Assembly (NCBI GenBank): GCA_963693305.1
Contig: OY855906.1
Coordinates: 23,057,289 to 23,121,288, forward strand
Source of the DNA: Meandrina meandrites
Taxonomy: Eukaryota; Cnidaria; Anthozoa; Scleractinia; Meandrinidae
Direction: 5' to 3'
DNA: 64,000 nucleotides
Shown here: positions 56,983 through 64,000 of the stretch, in pieces
How positions within the stretch are numbered: the stretch's first letter is position 1
Layout: each line of letters begins with the position of its first letter
Program-made: the position numbers and the translations under genes
Notes under the pieces: generated by a model
What the model was told of the DNA's origin: nothing
Seen by the model: the letters and a program-made list of their open reading frames with translations, nothing else
Databases searched by the model: none

Positions 56983-57283
56983 TATGTTGTGAATGTTATC
57001 AACAAAGTACTCCGGCGAGTCACAAATTATCTTCATGAATTATGAATTATGGATCTTTATGGATTATCTTTGTGATATTTAGTAAGTTATTCTCCATCCA
57101 CCTGGACAAATAATTGATTATTATTGTTTATGACAAGTTTTTGGTATTCACTCATCAAATGCTAATAAGCATATATGGAGCACTTCAATTTTAAGGCAGT
57201 CAGGTTATTCAAAGAGGGTATTTATTCCCCTTGCCCTTAACCTTAGATTTAAAAAAGATTATGGCTATGTTTCATTGACAAAT

Positions 57284-57427
57284 GGACGTATACAAAACAT
57301 GGACCCGGGTCCATGGACCACCCCTGTGGACCCGGTCCATGGACCAGGTCCACGGTCCACAGGGTGGTCCATGGACCAGGTCCACAGGGGTGGTCCATGG
57401 ACCTGGGTCCATGTTTTGTATACGTCC
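57284..57427. mobile_element. 144-bp palindrome of GGTCCATGGACC units with 9-bp target duplication
   Basis: GGACGTATACAAAACATGGACC at left is the exact reverse complement of the right end. The interior is built of GGTCCATGGACC, GGACC and CCACAGGGG units. TTGACAAAT is repeated exactly on both sides (57275-57283, 57428-57436). A 9-bp duplication is typical of Mutator-like transposases. Confidence 0.9.
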
Positions 57428-57635
57428 TTGACAAATACATGTTTGAGTTAAATAAGTGCAGCTCCAGACTATAACCACTGTCCTAAGGCTTCTTCTAGTA
57501 AATATGGTAGTGTATGAGCTACTTGATTTTTTAGCAAGAAAAAAAATTACATTGTTTGTTGCAGCAAAAATGTTGTTAAAGAAGTAATCATTTGTTTACC
57601 TCTTTCTTATGCGGTAATCTTTTTTCTTTTTTTAG

Positions 57636-57709
57636 GGCTGTAATTGTGAACTTGGTCCTCATTCTGTTTGCTTGGAACATTTTGCCAACAGCAAGGCCAA
57701 TATTGGAGG
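57636..57709 (+). CDS. Exon: GCNCELGPHSVCLEHF
   Basis: Acceptor TTTTTTTAG, donor GG|GTAATT, phase 0 to phase 2. With the previous exon it forms a CC-x-x-C...C-x-C...C-x-x-H cluster, possibly a zinc site. Confidence 0.7.
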
Positions 57710-57891
57710 GTAATTATTAATAAAAGCATGATAGTTACTGAATTACTGAATAAATAATTTGTATGTTGGCACAGTAAGGGAAAGATTGTGTTGTCAGTTT
57801 GTCCATTAATATCATTCCTAGCTCTCTGGTCTTTGATTAACATGTTTCTTGTCGAATATTTCCTCATATTTTCCTCTAATATTGTTACATA

Positions 57892-58532
57892 GACTGGAAT
57901 TGTGTTAATACGGACACCAAGGGGACATGCTAAAGTGTCTGTATTAACAGAGTGTTTGTATTACGCAGGCTCTCAGACAAGAAGTCACAGACACATGTTT
58001 TATGGACACAATACGAAGCTAAGGCAGACTTTTATACGGCAACAAAACATTGTTCAATTGTACTGTAACTGTAACAAGTTAAAAACCTTATCGTAATTTG
58101 TCATACTCTATGAATAAAACTCATTTTTTAGAACTGCCATTCCATTGACATGTATACAAGGAATAAAGCTGGCATTTTAACAGCCACAAAATCGTGTTTA
58201 CTTTCTTCTGGAACTGTAACTGTAACAAGTTTGAACTAGTTAAACCTTATGCTCATCTTCTCATACTATCGGACTAAAATTACTAAATACTGTTCTTAAA
58301 ACTTGACACATGCACGATAAACAGTGGCGGTAAAGCAGGGTAAACAATGTATAAAAGTTTGTCACCCGTGACACAGAAAAGTGTCCATTGTCCGTATTAT
58401 CAGGTGTCTGTAATAAGCGGGTTAACTGTAGAGAAAATATATTCACGAGCTTTTTGTTGGGACAAACAAAACTGTCTGTAATTTCTGGCTGGCCATATTA
58501 AGCGGGTGTGGGTAGAGAGTGGGTTTCCACTG
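57892..58532. mobile_element. 641-bp MITE, same family as 46800-47647
   Basis: The left end GACTGGAATTGTGTTAATACGGACACCAAGG matches the other copy's CAGTGAAACCCCGTTAACACGGACACCAAGG. The right end GGGTTTCCACTG is followed by TA (58533-58534), and TA precedes the left end (57890-57891). GTCCGTATTA motifs recur. Intronic. Confidence 0.85.
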
Positions 58533-58561
58533 TACAATTAATTTTTGATTTGTATCTTTAG

Positions 58562-58833
58562 ATTTACTGGCATCTGCGATGACCTGGAGTTTCTTCTGGA
58601 AGAGGATATGCCATCCATTAATTTGTGCGCACTTCACTGTGAGCTTCGAAATACTGAACAGCTTCTGACATCTTTGGGTTTGTTTTCCTTGAAATTGGGC
58701 TCCCTGGATGAATGCAATAATGAGTTATCAAAGTATGGACCAGAGAATGTCAACAAACGGATAACAGTTAAATTGAAGGAGGGACAAGAGACAGCTGTTG
58801 GAAGGCATAATATCCAAGTATCTTCCTTCTCAG
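58562..58833 (+). CDS. Exon: GICDDLEFLLEEDMPS
   Basis: The largest clean exon of the unit. Acceptor TATCTTTAG, donor TCTCAG|GTATAT. Reads LCALHCELRNTEQLL, SLKLGSLDECNNELSKYGPE and VKLKEGQETAVGRHNI. Phase 2 in, phase 1 out. Confidence 0.75.
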
Positions 58834-59122
58834 GTATATGATGGTGTAATGTAAAGGTAATGTGTTGGAAAGCATGTAGTTTGCTATTCAAATTACATTA
58901 TCACTGTTATCTGGTTGAGTCAAATGCATTGTTTTAGTTGGTGTGATGGAAGTTTAAGATACAGTATTTGCACAGCAATCTTGAGAAAGTATGAGACTGT
59001 CTTAAAAAACACTGCCATCCCTTTTTCCAGGAATAATTAAATTGGACCAGATTTTTCTTAGATTGTGTTCATTAATTTATTTGCTTGTCAATGCTTCCTT
59101 TTTTAATCCTTTATACTTGTAG

Positions 59123-59271
59123 GTAATACTGAGCGAGAATTCCTTGCAAACATAGAATCAATTGTAAGAAACTCTCTACCTCATGAGAAGATGAAGATTT
59201 ATTATGCTGATCCTGAAAGTGCTAAGTGGGCCCTCCTCAACAAAGTCACATTCTGTAGTGAGTGAATCAAG
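59123..59271 (+). CDS. Exon: NTEREFLANIESIVR, with in-frame TGA
   Basis: Acceptor TACTTGTAG. The donor that keeps phase with the next exon is AAG|GTTTGT at 59272, but TGA at 59264-59266 (after VTFCSE) then lies in frame. A GTGAGT at 59258 avoids it but breaks the phase of the next exon. Confidence 0.6.
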
Positions 59272-59474
59272 GTTTGTATTATCACGAACTTGTGGGCAAT
59301 TAAATCATGCAGTTATTCACATGTATTATCAGTGTGCAAGATAGATAAAAATAGCCCTCTGTGAGGACATGTGGTTACGTTTGGACTACGTGGCGGTCAG
59401 CAGTTACACCAATAAAAGCAAGCACCTTGCATATTTTAAAAGTTGAAATTGACCCGAAATCATTATTTGTAGTA

Positions 59475-59545
59475 GGTAGTCTCGTGGTTAGTATTTTCGT
59501 TCCTGACACATTGGATCCGGGTTCGACTCCCCCACGCGCATTATT
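59475..59545 (+). mobile_element. tRNA-like SINE head remnant
   Basis: GTCTCGTGGTTAGTATTTTC (A-box-like) and GGATCCGGGTTCGACTCCCCC (B box) are spaced as in a tRNA, and a T-rich stretch follows near 59560. The cloverleaf was not resolved. Probably a SINE fragment. Confidence 0.55.
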
Positions 59546-60236
59546 TGTTGAACATTTTCTTTTTTTTCAAGATGTCTAGTACATTCCCTGTATTTAGCTG
59601 CACGTCCAAGTCCTGAAAACTCCATTTGAAGTTCATAGTTTGGGTTAAATTTCATGCCGTGTGTCTTGAGAAAATCCTCCTTGACAAACGAACTGGAAAC
59701 AAAGATTTTTAAGACATCAATGTCCACTTGTTTCTGCCGTTGAGTATTCTCCAGATTCATTTCCTTCAATTCTAGACTTCAAAAGATGTCTTGCAATCGT
59801 TAACGGAGAAAAAACATTGCCTCGAAAGACCCTACAACAGATGCCATTTTCTTTGTTTGGTCAACCATGCGCGAGTATAGGGCATGGGAAAACGAGCCTG
59901 CAATGTCATACACCTTCTGAAAAGTGGTAAAAAGAAAAAAAATTCTGTGTACTGCGTGGTACTTGTAAGACTAAAAAAAATAAAAACAAAGTTCTTACTA
60001 AATGAGTATTAAGTCACTTTCGAAAAAAAAAATCTTCCATATGTTTTGGGCTCAGCACTTCTTCCACTAAAGAAGAGTTCTGACAACGTGACGGTCAGCA
60101 GTTATTCCCATGAAAAAACTTACGGACTTACTAACAGACCCTCTAGCATTGTACGGTTACTGACGTAACCACAAAAAGTGCACAAAGGATTAATTGCAAT
60201 GTTCATTGTTTTAATTATTTATATAATTTTTTGTAG
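59546..60236. other. Intron, no further feature
   Basis: The 93-codon minus frame at 59488-59769 overlaps the SINE remnant and is not supported. A-rich runs near 59930-60030. Confidence 0.4.
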
Positions 60237-60340
60237 TACTTTCAAAACATGATTGAAGCTGACACGTTTACCAGAGATTTTGGTTCCAGGACAGAGACAA
60301 TTGTTCTTGCAGGATCTGGCAAGAGTTTTTAAAAGCTTTG
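60237..60340 (+). CDS. Exon: YFQNMIEADTFTRDFG, with T-run shift
   Basis: Acceptor TTTTTTGTAG. Reads YFQNMIEADTFTRDFG and ETIVLAGSGKSF. A T5 run (60326-60330) then throws the frame to a stop; with one T fewer it reads KSFKSFG and reaches the GTTATA donor in the phase needed by the next exon. Confidence 0.65.
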
Positions 60341-60350
60341 GTTATATTTA

Positions 60351-60643
60351 AAAGAAATTCTGCATATGAGCTTAGTGGCCCATCAGGCCGGAGCTTACCC
60401 CGGTTTTCGTAGCATGAAGCAACTAGGAATATTTCTACTCCCCCCTGGATGGGATGCTTGCCCATCGCAAGGTTACCCCCAGCAGTTAATTCGCCGGTAC
60501 CCATTTATACACCTGGGTGAAGAGAGGCACTATAAGAGAAAAGTATCTCGCCCAAGAACACAACGCAGTGCCCCAGCCAGGGCTTGAACCCGGACTGTCC
60601 GATCCGGAGTCCAGCATGCTAACCATTAGGCCACAGCACCTCC
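60351..60643 (-). mobile_element. Full-length tRNA-derived SINE with 15-bp target duplication
   Basis: On minus it starts GGAGGTGCTGTGGCCTAATGG (A box) with CCGGGTTCAAGCCC (B box). It continues through a central GCGATGGGCAAGCATCCCATC block and ends with an A/T-rich tail at low coordinates. The direct repeats CTTTGGTTATATTTA (60336-60350 and 60644-60658) are exact target duplications. A truncated copy lies at 21428-21550. The central block resembles a domain shared among SINEs of distant animals. Confidence 0.92.
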
Positions 60644-60982
60644 CTTTGGTTATATTTAGACTGTTTTAGTTCAGTTATGATTAATGGGAGTATTTACAAC
60701 ATCAATCTTGAATGGTAAATTAATTGGTTAAAATCAAGTGCCTGATTTCTTTCACAATATATGTTTTAATTGCTTAGTTATGAACTATGCAGTCAAGTAC
60801 ATGATGGCCCAATGTTGTTTAGTATATATTTCAAGAAGCATTAATTACAAGTCAATTCAAGTGATTATAAATTATTTTGAATACTTTAAACCTTAATTAA
60901 GCTACTTAATTTCCAATGTTCACCACTTGGAAATGCGTGTTACCTTGGGGAAATATATACTCAGGACTTTTCATTTCATTAG

Positions 60983-61200
60983 GAGTTGAGAATGAAGTTA
61001 AACAAAAATTACAATTCTGGGAGAGCCAACTATGTGAAATAGAGACTAGGTATCAAGAGCTCTCAAAGAAATGTACTAGGGGATCTTTGACCAAAGCAAA
61101 ACAGAGAGGAAAGAAAAGGCAGTAAGTCCAAGTACCTGATGGTGAGTTTTCTCAGCTATCTGATTATGCTGCAGAAGTTGTCTTCCCATTTTTCTTGAAG
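60983..61200 (+). CDS. Exon: coiled-coil VENEVKQKLQFWESQL, with in-frame TAA
   Basis: Acceptor TTTCATTAG, donor TTGAAG|GTAATT. It reads a charged helix (KQKLQFWESQLCEIETRYQE), a Lys-rich run (KAKQRGKKRQ), a TAA at 61123-61125, then VQVPDGEFSQLSDYAAEVVF in the same frame. The stop looks like a single-base change in the Lys-rich run. Confidence 0.65.
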
Positions 61201-61594
61201 GTAATTAAATTAATTAGTGATCAATCTGTTCTTTCAATTGGCATCTCATCATAATTATTCTATTATATTCTGTTGCTACAAATTAAAGTTAAAACCTATA
61301 CTTCAAAATTACTGATCTTCAATGATATTTACTACTGATAGTGTGTACCAAAAATAAGTGTCTAAGCTTCAACTTACAGTTATTGTTTTCCCCCATTGTA
61401 CAAAAAAATCAATATAATTATAGGTGCTGTTGATAGCACCTACGACTACACCTTTGTGTAGTGTCAGTACCAACACAAAAGTTAATGGTAATTAAAAACT
61501 GATTGTTACCAAATTGCATTTGAATAAGTCAGTGTGCCACTGATATTTCATTCAATGTATATATGCTTAATTTTTTATGTGTCTTAATTTAAAG

Positions 61595-61687
61595 GTTTAC
61601 ACTGAGTGGAAGGAGATTGCAGAAGTACTAAGAGATCGTGTCTTCAAGGAAAATGAGCAGCACTTAATTGACATTTTTGACATAAAG
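61595..61687 (+). CDS. Exon: VYTEWKEIAEVLRDRVF
   Basis: Acceptor AATTTAAAG, donor ATAAAG|GTATGA; 31 codons, phase 0. Reads ENEQHLIDIFDIK. Confidence 0.7.
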
Positions 61688-61863
61688 GTATGACATCAAC
61701 AAGTGATTACAAATACATTTGTTCCTTATAATTTATGAATTTTTTAATTAGGGTTGTATAATAAATTATGATATTTTTATATTTACTGGTGTCAGTCTGT
61801 TTCAATACCAGTAATTTGACAGTTGGAAGTGCTTTAAATACTAAATTTCCTTTTTTCATTTAG

Positions 61864-62080
61864 TGCAAAGAATGGGGATTTCTTTTGAGGGAAGTGTTTG
61901 GCTCCAGTCTGGGGACAGGTGACTATGGTCTTACTACCATAGAACATGCAAGTATGTTGCTAAGGAATTTCCTGAGTTTAAGGGAGTTCACAAATCAAGG
62001 TTTCGAGGCAACACACTCCTCTCAGAGAGTGGTTTATGCTAAGGCAACATCCCGTGACAGACATGGACATGCAACTTCAA
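61864..62080 (+). CDS. Exon: CKEWGFLLREVFGSSLGTGDYG
   Basis: Acceptor TTCATTTAG, donor TTCAA|GTAAGT. Reads SSLGTGDYGLTTIEHASMLL, FTNQGFEATHSSQRVVYAKA and TSRDRHGHA. This is the best-conserved block of the family, as I remember it. Confidence 0.75.
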
Positions 62081-62602
62081 GTAAGTTTTTGTTTAAGAAC
62101 TTGGTTAATTTTTCAAGTCAACTTGGTAAATTGTTTCATGTCCTCAGAAACAAAACAGTGCTATATGATTCAAATGTAAACTATTTGCACATTGGTGGCT
62201 AATTAACTATACAATTACAAAAATGCTTGTAAACACAACGGCAACATGTTTTAAAACAAACAACCTCGGCTGGTAAAAACATGTTCTTCAAATATGGAAA
62301 AGATATCAACATTACTATTTGCTAGCACAGGAGAATTACAGCTTTAGGACAAGCTGAAGCGAAGCAAAGGGAAAAGGAAATTGCATTCCAAAATTTTTAC
62401 TGCTTTTGCAATTCTTCCATAATACTCATTCTTACCCTAGCATGTTCTTAAAAACTTGCAAAGCCATCTCTCTTCAAATATTCTGCTTCTTATAACTTAT
62501 ACATTATCATACTTATCCTTCTGTGATCCAGAAATGGAACAGTATTTCTTTTTTAAAATATAACTGCTTGTTGAAGTAACCGTTTATTTTCATTGATCTT
62601 AG

Positions 62603-62689
62603 TTTTGCAGATACTCCTTCATGTGTTTGCTGTTATGTTCCTTTTCATGAGGCTGACCTTTAGAGCAGCCAATGAAAGCATGGAAAAAG
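62603..62689 (+). CDS. Exon: LQILLHVFAVMFLFMRLTF
   Basis: Acceptor TTGATCTTAG, donor AAAAG|GTATTT. Phase 1 in and out. Hydrophobic helix-rich, then RAANESMEK. The donor G joins GA of the next exon to form Gly. Confidence 0.65.
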
Positions 62690-63091
62690 GTATTTTGTTG
62701 CTACTACATGTATTTTGTAAATGTAGGAAGATCTGCCAATATTTGATTCAACAAAATGATATCTACAACAACCAAAATGTTATGGCCACCTGGCAATAAT
62801 ATTTGATAGAAAAATGTATTAACTACATGTATAGTTTTGACCATCAATTTAATTGTTCAATTATTGTTTCAACTATGCAGCTCACATGTACATGCCAATT
62901 TTTCTCACCCTCTGAAGCTTTCAGGTGGCACGCCCAAGCTTCTTTGGTGATGAAATCCATTTATTTTGAAGCCTGCAGTCTTGTAAGTAATAAATGACAA
63001 TTATGCGGTAAACCTAGTTTTAAATAAACTGGACCATTGTACATTATTTGTTTTAAAAAGAACTTTTTTGTGTTAATTTTTCTGCTTTCAG

Positions 63092-63386
63092 GAAAATCAT
63101 TCCATTTTAGGGGCTGCGGTTGGTCACATCAGAAACAAGTGGCATGGTCAAAAGATGATGTGACATGGATTGTTGCAATGAATGAGTTGTTCTCCAACAT
63201 GGGGATGAATTTCTCCAGTACAAGTGGGATGAGGAAAAGAAAAGTGTAATTATAACACCACAAAGCTTCCCAAGCTATCAGTATGACCATTTTTTGTGGG
63301 AAAAGGCCTTTGTGACAGCTTATCCTTCAGGAGCCATGGCCACCTTTCCATCCTCACAATCTCCTGGGTTGTCTCTCATAAATTGA
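63092..63386 (+). CDS. Last exon: GKSFHFRGCGWSHQKQ, with G-run shift
   Basis: Acceptor TTCTGCTTTCAG. Reads GKSFHFRGCGW, VAWSKDDVTWIVAMNELF. After a G4 run (63201-63204) the continuing protein (GDEFLQYKWDEEKKSVI...YQYDHFLWEKAFVTAYPSG) lies in another frame, so one G is missing. The last codons to 63386 overlap the antisense OTU fragment and are probably not native. Confidence 0.6.
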
Positions 63387-63745
63387 ACCCCAGCAGTACG
63401 TATATGCATATGATGGTTGGTATTGCCATAAAATTGATGTGATACAGATCTAAAGAAACAATCACCTGCACCACCAACATCTATTGATTATAAACCAAGT
63501 TCACCTAATCTTGTCTGCATCAAATTCTCAGAGGATATAGTAGAGGTCAATTGCATTGTTGAGCTGTCATTTTGCATAAAAGGTCTAATTATTACTTCGT
63601 GATGATCAGTGTTGTATTGATCAGTAGGTCCTGGATTCTTCTCAACGTCTTTACTTAATTTGAAGTTTACATAATTGGTCATATGACTCACACAATTGCA
63701 AGAAAACAATGATAAATATCGACGCGCTTTACATTTTAGTTTCAT
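63346..63745 (-). pseudogene. 2A-like motif followed by OTU cysteine protease fragment
   Basis: The minus frame from 63745 has a Cys/Tyr-rich start, then NYVNFKLSKDVEKNPGPTDQ, a canonical 2A motif (D-V-E-x-N-P-G-P), a linker and QTRLGELGL, where TAA stops it (63488-63490). The same frame continues IDVGGAGDCFFRSVSHQFYG and HMHIRTAGVQFMRDNP. GDCFFRSVSHQLYG-type sequence is the catalytic Asp/Cys block of OTU deubiquitinase-like proteases. The catalytic His would lie beyond about 63346, where the match ends. It is a truncated, stopped copy, probably from a mobile element. Confidence 0.7.
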
Positions 63746-64000
63746 TATCTTGTGATAATGCCTGCTAAAGAAGACAACAAATAAGCTTTCTTAGGTATAG
63801 CCATTTTATTTGAGTTCATTATCTTTGGATTGCGTTTGTTATTACATTTATATTTATATTTATTTACATTTATATTTATATTTTCTCACCTTATTAACAT
63901 AGCGATGGAGCTTTGAAGACTTCAGTATCTCAATCATTGAAATCTTTTTGAAGACAAATTTCTTCAACATGCTATTCTTCTTGTTGAGACCTCTTAGAAA
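63746..64000. other. AT-rich window end
   Basis: TTTATATTTA repeats near 63845-63885; no supported gene. Confidence 0.5.

Larger units (their letters stand above)
49336..63386 (+). pseudogene. Multi-exon gene of unknown function, interrupted
   Basis: At least 14 plus-strand segments with GT/AG borders join in phase into one long protein (main part 51246-63386). Motifs in order: SVPDWMLLLCKLKSKI; LSKNSMKALRKM; VLIGVVPRETPFRSDQSCKS; GRKHTVKFK; VILDLKAPYLLLVKLDD; CCFICKALRGCNCELG; GFTGICDDLEFLLEEDMPS; LCALHCELRNTEQLL; YFQNMIEADTFTRDFG; PDGEFSQL; LGTGDYGLTTIEHASMLLR; NQGFEATHSSQRVVYAKATS; GKSFHFRGCGW. Exon-by-exon agreement is strong evidence that it was once a spliced gene. Breaks: two in-frame stops (59264, 61123), a MITE in an exon, and one-base shifts in A7, T5 and G4 runs. 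Function unknown. It may be a domesticated or mobile family, since related proteins occur in many copies in cnidarians (from memory). Confidence 0.6.

Noticed and set aside
57284..57427. Regulatory palindrome or operator
   Set aside because: The exact 9-bp flanking duplications show it is a transposed foldback element.
62925..62983. Extra exon reading WHAQASLVMKSIYFEACSL
   Set aside because: It has acceptor and donor, but the exons at 62603 and 63092 join in phase without it, and including it would insert sequence into a continuous block.

Overview
The window is eukaryotic nuclear DNA from a metazoan, most likely an anthozoan cnidarian (stony coral or sea anemone). The reasons are spliced exons with GT/AG junctions, AT-rich intergenic DNA, and a repeat load typical of cnidarians: non-LTR retrotransposons carrying 2A-like peptides, Penelope-like elements with hammerhead ribozymes, PIF/Harbinger elements, tRNA-derived SINEs and many foldback MITEs. 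There is no bacterial operon, rRNA or CRISPR array. I cannot name the species.

Layout. 1-3.4 kb: a 597-bp direct repeat (about 99.5% identical) brackets 2.2 kb of non-coding DNA with a SINE-like element. 3.4-12.6 kb: mostly unassigned, with a degenerate satellite (6.9-7.6 kb), foldbacks near 8.1 and 8.6 kb and a 1.25-kb purine-strand tract (9.1-10.35 kb). 12.7-16.7 kb: two LINE reverse transcriptase (RT) relics. 16.8-19.3 kb: a rearranged Penelope-like element (RT on minus, GIY-YIG nuclease on plus), AT microsatellites, a tRNA-like sequence and three candidate hammerhead ribozymes, two of them in opposite arms of one 306-bp hairpin. 19.5-22.03 kb: a two-gene PIF/Harbinger transposon (Myb-like protein on plus, transposase on minus). 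22.6-25.8 kb: a decayed repeat-borne gene whose conserved acidic motifs look like the XPG/FEN1 nuclease superfamily plus a CXC (tesmin-like) zinc domain. 26.6-30.7 kb: an almost full-length LINE with signal peptide, 2A-like motif, endonuclease and RT, broken by a TTAA-flanked MITE.

34.2-39 kb: a second long LINE on minus, split just upstream of its YVDD motif by a 1.42-kb TA-flanked element full of 42-bp repeats containing the palindrome CCGTTCGAACGG, and again by a minisatellite. 40.2-41.6 kb: nested foldback elements. 45.5-48.2 kb: a DDE-type transposase pseudogene split by an 848-bp MITE.

49.3-63.4 kb: the main gene-like unit, at least 14 plus-strand exons that join in phase to encode one long protein of unknown function. 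Its introns and one exon hold six or more young-looking insertions. It carries two in-frame stops and several one-base homopolymer shifts, so it is either a pseudogene or partly damaged by assembly error. At the right edge, on minus, a 2A-like motif stands upstream of an OTU-type cysteine protease fragment.

Most annotated sequence is mobile DNA. Its coding relics are autonomous elements, and most foldback/MITE elements are non-autonomous DNA transposons whose TA, TTAA, 3-bp or 9-bp target duplications are still readable.
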